From assembly GCA_027596075.1 (NCBI GenBank), contig JADGJC010000299.1, positions 1 through 48,369 on the forward strand: a stretch of DNA of 48,369 bases, in the 5' to 3' direction. This stretch comes from Rhizophlyctis rosea. Lineage: Eukaryota; Chytridiomycota; Chytridiomycetes; Rhizophlyctidales; Rhizophlyctidaceae. The notes beneath the pieces were generated by a model. The model worked only from the letters and a program-made list of their open reading frames with translations, was not told the DNA's origin and did no database searches. Positions 25,001 through 37,577 of the stretch are shown here, one piece after another. The first letter of the stretch is position 1. Every line of letters begins with the position of its first letter. Made by a program: the position numbers and the translations under genes.

Positions 25001-25842
25001 GCAACCCACTGAGAAAGTGATTAAAGGGGGATATCCGCTCTTCGGAGATGCCTTGAAGCAGTTTCAAATATATATGCACAACGTGATGTCGGAAGACGGA
25101 GCAACGGAACTAACCAGTGAAACCATACAGCAGTCGCATATAGCTGTGAAGCGTAAAGTTGCATGTGATTTTCCTCCAATATGCATGCTTCATTTTTGGC
25201 AGTTGAATTAGGGCGAGGTGCCGAAATTGGGTTGCAAACCAACGATGGGGCCCAGTTTCAAAAGGTTCAAAGAGAAGACAGCACTGAACGCTGTTGGAGT
25301 TTTGAACAAGATTTATTGAAACAACCTGTCGAGACATCATTGGTATCATTCGCCACTTTGAGGTGGCTACTTATCATTATGCGATTCCTAACTCCGCCGT
25401 CCATCTGTCTCCTCAGCCCTTGCAAAAAGTGTTGGCTTTGACCGAAGCTGCATGACCTTGAGATGTGAACGACCACATCTCCATCATTCGCACATGGTCG
25501 CCTTCATCATACACTCATGCCACAATCCAAGGTTTCACCAATCAGAGCTTTGGTTTCCGACTCCCCAACATTCATCTCACCTCACACAGGTGATAGCGGC
25601 AGTCCTTAACAAAATAGGCATGTATGCCACACCACCTTGAACGCCACATCCTAAAACCCACCGAAAAAGTCGCAAGCAAGAAACGCAAAACGCTAAATAT
25701 TTACACAAAAAAGCAACACACATATATCCTTACTCATTCCCAACACCATGCAAACCGCACCCGCTACCAAGCAAAAACAGCGATAACACGCGCTAATCTC
25801 TCCCTACAACCCTCACTGCCTCACACACCCCACCGCAACCAA
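22076..25842. other. spacer without a supported gene
   Basis: This is non-coding as far as I can tell. The stretch 22400-22640 on the minus strand is GC-richer and open (MAVHQGELSWAVGLLPAEHA onward) and might be a terminal exon, but no upstream exon could be joined to it. The right end is the 3' flank of the Bye1-like gene. Confidence 0.45.
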
Positions 25843-28800
25843 CTACGAATCCCACCGACTCTTCCTCGGCCTCCCCTGCCCTCCCTGTCCCCCACTCCCA
25901 CTCCCACTCCCACTCCCACCACCCCCACCACCCCTCTGAAGCTGCTGCAAGCGATCCGGATGCATCATCGGCACCGCCGGCTGCGCCTGCCCTCCACCAT
26001 TAACTTTCGGCGCTTCCCACGTCGACGTCACACCACCACCTCCAAACGCCTGCTGCTGTTGCTGTGGCTGCGCAGGAGGAGGAACGAAGGGAGGCCACGC
26101 AGCATACGGATACGCACCCCCTTGCGGCGGGACACCAACAAACCCCGTCGTCGTAGGAACAGGAACACCCGCAAAAGGTGTTGTAGTAGGTGGGATAGGC
26201 AACCCGGCAGCAGCCGGTCCCAACCCCGGCAACGCCGCACTAACACCCGGCGGACTACCTCCTACCGCCCCACTCCCCGCAGCACCTCCCAACCCACCAA
26301 ACACCCCCGCCAACCCCCCAACCCCGGAAGCCCCAAAACACCCAACCCCGTCGTCGGCGGCCCCTGCGCCCCTTGCTGATGCAACGTCCCCAACAACGCC
26401 GTCAACGCCCTAATATCCGGCACACCCGTCAAAGGCGGTACCCCTCCTCCAGCACCAGCAGCAGCACCCCCCGCAAACGGCAACGGCGCCAACCCCAACG
26501 TAGCCAACCCCTGCGGCATCATTTGTGGCTGCGACGGAGGCGGGGGCGGTCTCACACTTCCCTGTTCCCCTGTCGACGTAACAGGCGTAACCGGCGTCCC
26601 AACCGTAGGCGTACCCCCCTTCTCCTCCCTCTCCCTCCTCCCCCCACCACCACCACCACCCCACCCCCTCCCCAAAACCAAAACACCCAAAAACCCATCC
26701 CTAACCATCTTCCGCCCCTTCCCCCCATCCTCACCCCCACTGAAACAAGCCTTAACCCCCTCACCCCCCCTAACCGGCACAACATAAAAATCCTTCACAC
26801 TAGCATAAACCTGCTTCACAACCCCGCACCGTCCCTTCCCCATAAAATAATCCCACAACACGCGGTAAGACCTCTCTACCTTGTTGCCATCCGAATCGCC
26901 AGAGGGTAGGAATTCACAACAGAGGATCGTCTTACCCTGCCTTCGTTGTTGGGAGACGTACGTTTCCACAGCATCGAAGGGGAGACGACCGGCGATTTCG
27001 AGTGTTGTGGGGATGTAGTCTCCCCATTCGATTTTCGAGGAGGAGAGTGGGAGGGCGGAACAGGAGACGCGCGTTACGCCTGGCATGTTTATGCGGCCTT
27101 TCCATACCGGTTTGTGGTCGTCCGTGGAGGGGGGGGAGGTTTTTGTGGAGGGTGTGTGACGATGGTGGTGGTGATGAGGGACGAGATTTTCCGGAACGAC
27201 GACATCACCACTTGGATCTCCCTCAAAGTCGAATTCTTCGCGGATTTCTTCTCCGTCGTCTGCTGCTGTGGCGGTGGAGGGGTCTACCTTCACATCGCCA
27301 CCACTACTCTCACTCTCCTTTTTCTCCCCACTACCACCACCACTCTCTTCCTCCTCCTCCTCCTTCTTCTCCTCCACCACCATCCCCCTCCCCCCACCAT
27401 CCTCCACACCCGCGAACTCTTCAACCGTAACCCTCTTCCCCCCACCCCCCCCACCCTCCCCTTCAACAACCTTCCTCTTCCCCATCTCCCTCTCCCTAAC
27501 CTTCCTCATAACAGCATCAAAATCACTTTCCCCTCGCCCTTCCCCTCCTTCCTTCCCACTCCCTTCCCTACCCACATCCTCCTTCGTCTCCTCCACCTTC
27601 CCACCACCACCACTGCTCTCCGTCCCCTCCACACCCCCGCCCACCGGCACCGCCTCATCCTCAACCCCCGCGCCACCCAACTCCGAAACCGCACACCCAA
27701 CAAGGTCCCCAACACCAACACCCCCACTCAAAACCCGTCTCTTCAACCGCACGTTCTCCAACCTCCTCAAATTCCACTGCAAGGACCGGTACCGCGCTTT
27801 ATACTTCTCGCCTACCCTCTTCCCCCCACCTCCCCCATTACCACCAGCACTACCACTCCGCTTCTTCCCCTTCCCCTCATCCTCCTCCGCCAAAGCTTCG
27901 TAAAGCGCGTTTTCTAAACTAGCAGCGAAGAGATCGGGACGCCTCAAATCGATGGTGGGGGATAGTACGAGCGTCGGGCCGAACGTTTCGGGTGAGGAAG
28001 TGAAGGAGGTAAAGAGTTCCGTAAAGGTTTGTGTGAATTGTAAACGCGCGTTGCGTCTGAATGGGTCCTGTTGCCATTCTTCTTCTTTCTTCTTCTGCTC
28101 TTCCTCCACCTTCCCCTTCCCCTCCTTCCCCTTAACCCTCTTACCCCTCTCAACTCCCCTCCCCTTCTTCCCTTCTCCACCCTTCCTCTTCTCCCTCCTC
28201 TCTCTCAAAACCCTCCCACACTCCTCCGAACAAACTCCGCCCACCCCGTTGAGATCAGGATCAACAAACCCCTCACACCCCCTCCTCCTACACACCCCCT
28301 CCCTCTTCCGCTTCTTCCGCGTCGTGCCGTCGTCATCAAGTGCAGGACCTTCGTAAAAATCGTCCGAGTCGTCCTCGTCATAGTTTTCGGAATCTTCTTC
28401 GTCTTCAGAGGACGACACTCCAGGCCCCGCCTCTGACCCGGAATCCTCAACATCATCGAATCCCTGTTCGTCCTCCTCCTCTTCCACCTCTTCTCCACCC
28501 CCATTCGTAACCGCTACCCCGGCATCAGACCGTCGTCGGAGGTTGTGGGTCGACGTCGAATGGCCTAGTGAGGGTGAGGTCAAAGAACAACGAGGGAAGA
28601 TCAGATCATACCATAAAAGGCGCCGCCCAGGAGAAAAGCGACGAGCCAGCGTAGGTTTTTTGCGTAAGAGGGTGGAGATCAGTGCCAAAGATCACCACGG
28701 ACGATTTCCAGGAGGAAAGGACGCAGGATTGGCAAGGATTTTCAAGTTTGTTTTTTTTGGGTTTGTTTTTGTATGGTAGTGATTTTTTGTTGAGCCAGGT

Positions 28801-31800
28801 CAAGGTCGGAGGAGGTTGCCGAGAGCAAGGTAGGTCATAGAGGTGGGAAGGGAGAGAGAAGGAGAGAAAAACGGAACACTCAGGATTATTATCAAAATTC
28901 AAAAAAGCCGAATTAGGCAACACGCGTCCGTCTGGTAACCCCCTACCCCTGGCCTCAACCAACTGAGCAATCGATCATAGAATCTCAAAGGAAAAAAAGA
29001 AAATGCGGACCAACGCCAAACTCACAGCGCGGCCTACAGCAAAAGCGAGAAGAAAAAACGCAACAAATCATAGCCCTTATATTGGCCATAAACCCTATGC
29101 TAGACGCTGGCCTCAAAAAGCGCCAAACCCGCTCTCTCCCCACCCATCTCCACTCCCACCCCCTCCCACCCCCCTCAACTCGCAGCCCTAGCAATCTCCC
29201 CATCGTACTTACTTTCTCGTCTCCGTCCCCTCCCTCCTCCTGGCGTAGCCGGACTCGCACTGCCCCCACTAACTTCTCCACTCGGACTCGCAACACTCGG
29301 ACTAGCGACACCAGTCGCTTCGCTACCACCACCCTCCCACTCCAAACATTCACGACACGTATAACTCTTCATCTTCTCCCCAACCTTCTTCGTAATGCCG
29401 ACGCAGGAGCCGTGGAACCTGGATTGGCAAAGAAGGGGGGGAGGAGGGAGGAAAGAAAAGGGATCGCGATGAGTGATGAGACATTATCGAGGTCAGCACG
29501 TATACCGTGCGTCGGAATGAAAGACAAGAAAGAAAGTGGGTGATCCTTATGAATGAACCCCCCCCCATTCAAACCACCCCCATTACACAGCCTCGCAACC
29601 CAAATACGGGAAACCACCAAAATTGCCGCCCCACCCCCCGCGGGCGCGCAGAAAAAAAAACACAAAAAACTCACCACTCCCGACACCCATCACACCCAAT
29701 CATAAACTTCCCATCATCCACACCCCGACAAAAACAATACACCCTCCGTCCCTTCTCATCATACTTTTCCTTTTTCGGGCGTACGAGCTGTTTCTTCACC
29801 GACGGTCCATCCAACAAAGCCTTATAATTCACAGGCGTGCGGACGCGGGTTGTTCGACGAGAGGCGGAGGGTGTAGAGGAGGAGAGGGAGGGGGTGGTAG
29901 AAGGGCGCTTTGGGGGAGGGGTAGGGGAGGGAGATGTGGAAGGGCGTGGACGTTTGAGTGAGGGTGTGGTGGTTGGAGGAAGGGGGAGGAGGGTCGAGGG
30001 TGAGATTGTTGTTGGGAAATGCGGGGGTTGTGCGTAACCTGTGGGACCGTACCGAAAAGTGATCAATATTACAAAACGCCCCGGAATTTTCGCCCGCCGC
30101 TCGCTAAGGGTAACAAGTCCCTGAACGCTTACCTGCAAACCCACCAAACTCCCCATCGACACCACCATCACCATCGCCATCACCATCACCATCCCCATTC
30201 CACGCCCCAGACGGAGTTCCCACTCTCACCGCCTCATCATCACCACCATTCGTCCCATCACCCACATCCCCCATTCCCTCCTCTCCAACCTCCATCTCCA
30301 TCTCCATCTCCACAACACCCTCTGCATCCTCCGCGACGTTCAAACTCGATGACAGCTCGTCAGGTTGCGTCGTCCCATCACCAACTTCCACCCCGACTCC
30401 TCCTTCCATCACCGCACCATCAACTTCCATCCCGTCGCCTTGCCCAACTTCCGTATCCCCCTGCACAAAAGGCAACGCGTCGGATTCCGCCTCCACACCA
30501 CCCCCCTCCCCTTCCCCAACATCCAACTCCTCCCCAAACGGACTCCGCCCCTCCTCCCTCGCCTCCTCCTCCTCCTCCTCCGCCGTAACTCCAGAATCTT
30601 CTCCCACCCCAATGCCCCCACCAACAACCTCCTCCTCCACGTCTTCCACCCGCGCCGGACTCAACGTAACATCGTTCTTCGGCGACACCGTCGTTTGAGG
30701 ATACATCTCCCGTTCCGGCTCGCCTCGTTCGAAAACCGTTTCTTCTTCCTCCGCGGACGGGGTGAGCATTTCCGGTTCAGTGGTTGTGTGTTGTTGTTCG
30801 GGTGTTGGTGCCGCGGCGGTGGTGGGAGGGAGTGTTTCGGGGGGTGCGCGTGCGGGTGCCGATGCGGGTGTGGGTGAGAGTGTGAGTGGTGCTGCTGGTG
30901 GGTTCGAGGTATCTGAAAGCGATGAGTGGAGTAGGACAGGTTAGTATCAGCAACAAGGTAAATATGATCAATTATGCCAAAATGTCCAAGACTACCATGA
31001 TGTATCCCAACTTTCTCGCACGAATCATCCACCACACCACCCTCCTTCCCAATCTTCTCACCACTAATATTGTAACACCAGTATAACTCACCATTCGCAA
31101 TTTGACGTCCCTCCTCCAAAACCACGCCATCCCCACCACCACCTTCCACCCCCTCCTCACCGGCCCCCGCACTCGCCTCCGCAATAGAATCCAAAATCGC
31201 ATTAACAATCGGTTCCGCATCCGCTTGAGCAATCGTCTCCGCCAAAGCTCTTATATCGTCGCTCTGCGACCCATTCGCCAACAACTCTCCTGCCACCGCC
31301 GCCTCTCCTCCGCTCACCAAATCGTCGACTACCGAAATTCCGTTCACGGGCGCGGGCGTATCGATGGGAGCGAGGATGGTTGTTGATTGGGAGGTGTCGA
31401 TGATGGGAGTTGGGGTGGGGAATGCGTCGTTGAAGGCTGGGATGGATTCGGTGACGAGGGTAGATGTAGTGGTGGGAAATGCTTCATTGAAGGCGGGGAT
31501 GGATTCGGTGACGAAGGCAGATGTGGTGGTAGGGAATACCTCATCCAACGCCGGGGTGTAACTTGAAATCAGCGCAGCGGTCGAAGTAGGAAATACCTCA
31601 TCCAAGGTCGGGGTGGAACCGGAAATCAGCGCAGGAGTCAGAGTAGGAAACGCCTCGTCCCAATTTACTTCCGTATCCATCAAGATATCATCATCAAACT
31701 CCCCCAACCCACCCACCCCCCCCACCAACACACAAAACACCCCCCACCAACCCACAAACAACAACCCCCACACAAGAACACACACCCCCACCCCCCCCCC

Positions 31801-32125
31801 NNNNNNNNNNCACTGTTCCCAACCCACCACCCACCCCCCCAATCCCAACACCGCCCACCGGCCCCAAACCAACGGCCACGGCTCCAAGCCCACCACCTCC
31901 AAGCGCAAACGTATCCGGCTCAGTCAGCGAAGGGTCTTCTGTGAAATTGTCAACATAAGGAATGCGGGCGAGTGAAGTGGGAGTGAGGGAAGATGATGTG
32001 ATATGCGGTGTCATGAGTGTTGATTGTGCTGTCGATGATGTTGTAGTAGCAATTGTTGTTGATGTTGGTAGGGAAGGGTCTTTGATGTCGGGGATTGAAG
32101 GGATGTGGTAGTTTGGGTATGTCAT
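25843..32125 (-). CDS. BYE1-like: Bye1-like Pol II-associated factor: PHD, TFIIS-M and SPOC domains
   Basis: Proposed exons are 32125-31092, 30912-30133, 30038-29675, 29418-29213 and 28564 to the end; all four junctions keep phase. The PHD finger is split between exons 3 and 4 (about 29741-29345). It reads YCFCRGVDDGKFMIGCDGC, then REW|FHGSCVGI and YTCREC, giving all C4HC3 ligands. The TFIIS central domain (about 28067-27650) includes YKARYRSLQWNLRRLENVRL. The SPOC domain (about 27115-26670) begins VWKGRINMPGVTRVSC. This domain order defines fungal Bye1, which binds H3K4me3 through PHD and RNA polymerase II through the TFIIS-like domain. A C-x4-C..C-x3-C motif (28292-28218) lies between PHD and TFIIS-M. 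The N-terminus is unusually long and low in complexity, with 19-residue repeats and an assembly gap. The tail is Gly/Pro/Gln-rich and needs a frame change at 26314-26319; otherwise the frame stops at 26262. Introns of 648 and 256 bp are long for this window. Confidence 0.85.
26314..26319 (-). other. frame break in a G6 run near the 3' end of the Bye1-like gene
   Basis: Upstream of this homopolymer the coding frame reads ..GLPGLGG and would continue only to a stop at 26262. One base less in the run would continue it into a 150-residue Gly/Pro/Gln-rich frame ending at 25843 (..RKSRWDS). Composition on both sides matches, so a one-base sequencing or assembly error is the simplest reading. A true frameshift or a real early stop are alternatives. 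Confidence 0.6.
30913..31091 (-). other. intron 1 of the Bye1-like gene with two in-phase donors
   Basis: The acceptor CGCTTTCAG|AT is preceded by a textbook TACTAAC branch site. Two donors fit: AATG|GTGAGT (intron from 31091) and AGTG|GTGAGA (intron from 31061). They lie 30 nt apart and have the same phase, so use of the second would add ten residues (ELYWCYNIS region). The first matches the consensus better. Confidence 0.6.
31400..31659 (-). repeat. 57-nt tandem repeat coding 19-residue units (about 4.5 copies)
   Basis: Within exon 1 of the Bye1-like gene the units read DEAFPTLTPALISGSTPTL, DEVFPTSTAALISSYTPAL, DEVFPTTTSAFVTESIPAF and NEAFPTTTSTLVTESIPAF, then a partial NDAFPTPTP. The unit keeps [DN]E.FPT and alternating hydrophobic positions. 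Repetition at both DNA and protein level indicates recent expansion. Confidence 0.85.
31801..31810. other. assembly gap (10 N) in exon 1 of the Bye1-like gene
   Basis: Ten N residues follow a C10 run inside a glycine-rich coding segment. The frames on the two sides are compatible only if the true missing length is a multiple of three, so 10 is a placeholder. Confidence 0.95.
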
Positions 32126-35100
32126 TGTTGTTGTTTTTGTGTTTTTTGACACAGTTGGGTGAGCGGGTGTGGAAGCGAGGTGGGGCGGGACAGATCTGCG
32201 GGGTGGAGATGGAGAGAAGAGAGTCGAGGTTGTAAGCATATATCTACGACTCTTGGGCAAAAGATCACCTTTCCCACGGTCGCTACATTGACGGCTTCCT
32301 GTCCTATCAAACGAAAAGCAAGCACAAGCAGTGATACCTACCGTCCCCGTCAAGTAACCACACTATGCTTGGACGGTTGTCTCTCTCCGACAGTATATGG
32401 TAAGGTAGATCTGCGAAACAAGTTGCAGTGTCAATTGCAATGTCGAGGGAGAAGGATGAGATCAGAGTGTTGTGTAAGGGGTTGCTATGGTAGTGAGTAG
32501 TGAGTGATATTATGTGTGCGTGGGTATCAAAATGACAGCGTGGGAAAGTGAAAGAAGCAAGAAGGGGTGGGTGGGTGAGGCTGAGGTGAAGTTGATGTGT
32601 CCAAGGGATGGACGGACGAATGATGATGAGTGACGGGCCAAGCAATGAGAACAAAAATGGGGGGTCACAGTTTGATGAATGGGGGTTGCTGTGGGTGAGG
32701 CAGGACGGACCCAGGCCCAACGGCGAACTGGAAGCAATCAACAAAAGCTGTGACACCCAAGCGGGACCACATCTGGCCCGAGTTTCGCCACTTTGCTGCC
32801 CCCCATCAGGTGCATCATCACTCTTCCCCGGCGGGTGATCGGCAGTGTTGCAAGCCACAAGCAATCGGGGACTTTCCATTTCGGGTGGACATGAGATGGG
32901 AACTGCGCAGTCAGGTCGAACACAATCCAAAATCAATCGACGCTAAATTGTGGTAGCTCAAAGGTCATGAACCACTCAACCCATTCCGTCTCGTTGGCAA
33001 CCCTAATAACATCGTGGGAACCCATATTCTGACCAATCCAATCGCGCCTCACATGAAAGTGGCACAGCATTCTCACATGGGGTGATGACTCATGGGCACG
33101 GGTTACATAATCGATTCTGCCCCATCCCGCAGCGAGGATTTCCCCTGGCACCAGTGAATGATCATATTACAATCGGCTCCATTGGCAGTGAAGATAGCAT
33201 CAACTTGCTGATGTGCAATCTGTAGCAGGAATGAATCATCTTAGTGTGGACGCGAATCCCTATATCCAGTCTCACCGCATCCCCACAGCGGCGTGGGAGA
33301 TGGCATGTCAGAGCAATATTGTTACCCTCATTTTGTGCCACTGAATTTGAATGACTGGTCCAATCAGTATGTTCACAAGCATGAAGCGCACAGCTGCATG
33401 AGATTCACGGGATATGCTCCATAGCAAGTGATCATGGTCTCCCATACGACTTTTTTCCTCCGCAATTGCTCTGTTGTAGGGGCAAAGTGGGCAAGACCTT
33501 TGATGTTGGTCGATTGGAACGGCATTTCCAAAAAGTCCTAGTCGCCACTCAGTCTACTGGAGCGTGCACCAAGCTCCATTGTGCAGCAATGTCTAGATAC
33601 CCCATTTAGTGACGTCCATAATTATTATATTGATTTTTTCAACTGAAGACTCGACCGATTGGCTCAATTATGATAGGCACTCCAAGAGCGAGCCTTCCAA
33701 ATCAACAAGACACAAAAATCCATCAGAGTTCAAAGTGCTCAAAACCAAATGAATGCTTCGTGCAACCAACGGCAACTCCAGTCTTTTTGTGCATTCCTCT
33801 TCATCATTTGGCAACGACACATCTATTGACCTCACAAATCCCACTAACATCACAAATGCACAAATCTGCACATGTGTCGTATTGAGGCACACGCTCCAAC
33901 CAACGCATCTTTGTCAGACATGTATGCCACCCCCTTATTTATTCACATATTTGTCTGCTCGATTCCAATCGGGAAAGCGGCTTCAACGCTCCCCTTCGAT
34001 AAGAGTGCCCATCGCGCGTTGACTCACAGGCTCCCAAATCTACCAGCAAGGAGGAATCGTCGCCGGAGCATCAACTGCACACGACATCATGGAAGACCAC
34101 CGATTATCTCTTTTCTCTCCAATGATTCAGTCTCAATGCAAGCTTGGCAGAAATCACAAGAACTCCAAACCAGCGAAGAATGTCACGTGTAGAGCACACT
34201 CACTGCGCTCAACTGAGACGTATCCACATACGTTATTGAATATCATCACTTTGAGGCTTTCAGTTTTGGTTTTGCGACCCGGGGTGGATACTAGTCATGT
34301 AACGTGAAGACCCGCAAGGAACAAAAAGGGCCCTCCGATCTTGAGAATCGAGAAGTGAGAATGCGTCCAGTGACTTAGTGCCACTCAGCTGCAAGGCTCC
34401 GTCCGTCGACCCGAAAACCGCGAAACGACTTTCACGTTGAGTGTCCACTTCTTATCCTTTGACCAGGTAGTCATTTCATATCATACCCAAAAAATAGAAC
34501 TGTGGCTGACCTCGCCTATGTCGCGGTATGGACGTAGCCCCACTGCATCATGCAGCGCAGTGATAGTCACAACAGAACAGAGGGATGGTGTTAACTTTGG
34601 CAGTGGGAATGGATATCAGATGTCATTGCTTCAGGCCCATCCTCCCGCCCCCCCAAAAAAAACCGCAATAGACCCGCCAACCTGAGTGATAGGCCAACGA
34701 CTCTTCTGCAGGGTGCAAGTACTCTGCATGAACTTACGTGCGCAGATCGGTTGTTGTCTTTACTGGCCCTTGAGCACCATTCGGCTCTTGACATTGAGGA
34801 AGTGGAGCCTAGTGATGTTGTGCAGGTCCGAGGCGTCCGAGGGTGTGAGCCATTGCCATTATGGTGAACATGACCAGCTGTGACTATTCCATCCGACTGC
34901 CCGAACGATGACCACACCTAGTGGGGGAAAAAGTCAATATGTCAGGCTACCACAGAGCATCTTCAAGGCACGCTACAGTACGGGCGGATGCCAGATAGCT
35001 GCAAAAACCACACAGCTTTAATCCGCCTGCGAATATTCTCCACCTTTCTCCGGAAGACCCCATCATCAAGCATTCGAAAGTCCCGGATTCAGTTCATAAC

Positions 35101-37476
35101 CCCAGCCTTGGTACAGCCTCCCATATTCGATATCATGCTTTCCAAGACCGGTGACAACCGAGTGGGGAGCCTTCAGCACGCGGCATTCGTTGTTTTTTCT
35201 ACCATGCGAGCGTCGACCTTCCATCCACTCCACAAATCCAACGAACAGGTCAAATTCCATAGTCCATGATTCATCCCATTCTATTTGTCCCCCACGGACC
35301 AAGGAAAGTGTTCGCTGGTTTCCAAGCCCAAGTGTTTCAGTTTCTTCATTGCTCCAGAGTGACATTTGTCAGGTTGATAGCAAATCGTAGCGAGCGGGAA
35401 GTTATCGAAGTTAGAACCACGTGGAAAGCCCGATATGATTTACATGTATCTTGAGACGTTGAAGCAACATCGTCGGCGCCAATGGAGATGGCCTGATGAA
35501 GAGCTCAAGCAAATGGTATTGTCCCCATTTATCCTCAGGAAGACGTTTGAGGGTTATGAGTGAGTCAAACACCAAAGTTCACTTCACCGTGAAAGCACGA
35601 CTTCCACCATCTTGACATTGTCCGTATTGGATTGACATCTTGCATAGACCTGACATTTCGGGATCATCTTATGTGTTACTCTTATCGGTTCAGATTGAAT
35701 ATCTCTTAACTCCCTACATTGTCAGATTTTGCAATATTGATCGTGTCCCAGACCTACCCCTCAAGAGGTGTTGAGCCTTCAAAGTTGTACATTCCATCCT
35801 GTGGAAGAGACTTTTGACAAATCGAGATGGAATTGAAGATGATATGAGGTGAGCTCCACTCGATCTTGCTATGATGTCCTAACTCATGTCGTCAGCTTAA
35901 AGGTTGGATGTATTCCTTGCAACGGGCAGGTGGCAATGGCCAGAGGTCTAGCAAAAGAGGATTTGGCGCCTTCAATGTAGACAAAGGACTTCTTTCGGGG
36001 ACCGTCGAGCTGGCCACCTTCCTCTTTTTACTCAACCGCATTGCACATACTCACCACAGGTTGAGAAACTCCTCCCCTGAATGGTGAAGTTGAAAATCGT
36101 TAGTGCCAAAGATGACCTTGATTTTCTAGTATCGGGCCATGCCCATAGAACGACAGGGGGCTTCCATCTCCCGAGGTCCGAGTCACTTATACGTAAACAA
36201 TGTACCAACAGTTTTTGTACCGATCGAAAACGTTGACCGGCTTGCTTGAGATGAACACCAATCCCTACTTAGGAAACGACTCTTTGAAGTCTCCGTAAGG
36301 ACGACCTTCGAACCGCTCAATCAGCACCAACCTCATTCCTGGCATTTGTCTGTGACATCCCAAAGAAGAAACGCCACTCAAACCGACCCTCCAAGCGGAC
36401 TTTGTTTTTTCGCGGTCTTTCGACACACACATGCTCCAATAGTGATGCAATGCCCGGATAGCGAGCCTTGATACGCTCAAAGCTTCAATGGAGTCAATCA
36501 ACCTATCACGCACAACGTGTCGTGGAGATTGGGACCGCAGCTCCTTTTTGTGTTTGCTTTGCGCCATGTTGTCAATGGGAACGAAATCAAGCTTTCCCAT
36601 GAACATAAGCCTGGTAAAACCTTACGCAAATACATAGTACATTTCAATTTATGCCAATTTGTGATGATGATTGATCGTATGCAGTTCTTCCATTTTAACC
36701 GTGCTGATTGAATCAGACTTGGAACAGCGAACGTTCGGGTGAGCTTGTTATGCGTATTCAACACATACGCCAGCGATTCACCAGAAACCTTGTCCTTGAA
36801 ATGACTGACGACTGCTAAAAGTTCGGATTTCTATTTGCATTCTGAAGAGGCGATGAAAAGAAGTTCCGTGTTTTGGATGGAGGTCTATGAGTTCTATGCG
36901 GTCGGCGTAGTACCAGACGCAGGAGGTTTGTCAACCCCCATACGGTTTGGACACCATTATCATGACTCTGTTGAAGATACCCCGCACTTGTGGTCGAGAC
37001 TGACAGAATGGGCTCATTGCTCATGGGTTGTAATCTGCGCAGCGGTCAATTTCGAATGAACCGACCAGCATACTTACCAAATTCAAGATCATCAACTATG
37101 GGACATGTCATTGAGATCGATCCATTTACTCCTAATTTGGACTCGCAGGGTCATGGCGCCCGGGAGGACATTGATCCTCGGATTTGCCCTCGATCGTTGA
37201 TCCCAGAGGTCCACATTGACCGTACGTAATGTCATAACGATCGATCTGATGCCATGACATCAAACGCGCCGTATTGACAAAATTCGGCATTTCGTTAATT
37301 TTCGACGACATGAAGAACATTTCGTTCCCCCACTTGATATCCAACAAGTTTTCGTTTATTGAAGATGCCAAAGCAGCCAACCCCTCTCGAAAAGCAAGCG
37401 ACGGATGATCTCTCATTAGCGCAAATGACCACCATGTCCAGTCCGACGCCTCAACGAGTCTTGGTGGCAGTCCGAG
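32126..37476. other. long spacer without a supported gene
   Basis: Its left end is presumably the promoter and leader of the Bye1-like gene. A single ATG-started frame at 35066-35365 (minus, 99 residues) is the best open stretch and is listed at low confidence. I see no RNA genes or mobile-element proteins. Confidence 0.45.
35066..35365 (-). CDS. possible 99-residue hypothetical protein
   Basis: The frame starts at a true ATG (MSLWSNEETETLGLGNQR) and has balanced composition without low complexity. No family, signal peptide or membrane segment is recognised. There is no partner exon. It may be a chance open frame in a long spacer. Confidence 0.2.
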   Translation of the reverse strand: MSLWSNEETETLGLGNQRTLSLVRGGQIEWDESWTMEFDLFVGFVEWMEGRRSHGRKNNECRVLKAPHSVVTGLGKHDIEYGRLYQGWGYELNPGLSNA

Positions 37477-37543
37477 GTGAACCCAAAATTCCATAAATGC
37501 AACCGCCAAGATTCATCTCTCACACTCACACCCCCCCCAACTT

Positions 37544-37577
<34 letters not shown>

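Noticed and set aside
25624..27917. Long plus-strand open frames opposite the Bye1-like gene (Arg/Pro/Thr-rich)
   Set aside because: They are antisense shadows of the G-rich Bye1 exon, which has clear TFIIS-M and SPOC domains on the minus strand.
28955..28980. D-arm-like sequence GCTCAGTTGGTTGAG on the minus strand, inside a long Bye1 intron
   Set aside because: No T-arm (GTTCRANNC) or pairing acceptor ends are found within 100 bases, so it is not a tRNA.
32307..32936. 209-residue minus-strand open frame upstream of the Bye1-like gene
   Set aside because: Repetitive Ser/Pro/His/Leu composition and position fit promoter or leader DNA; no motifs.
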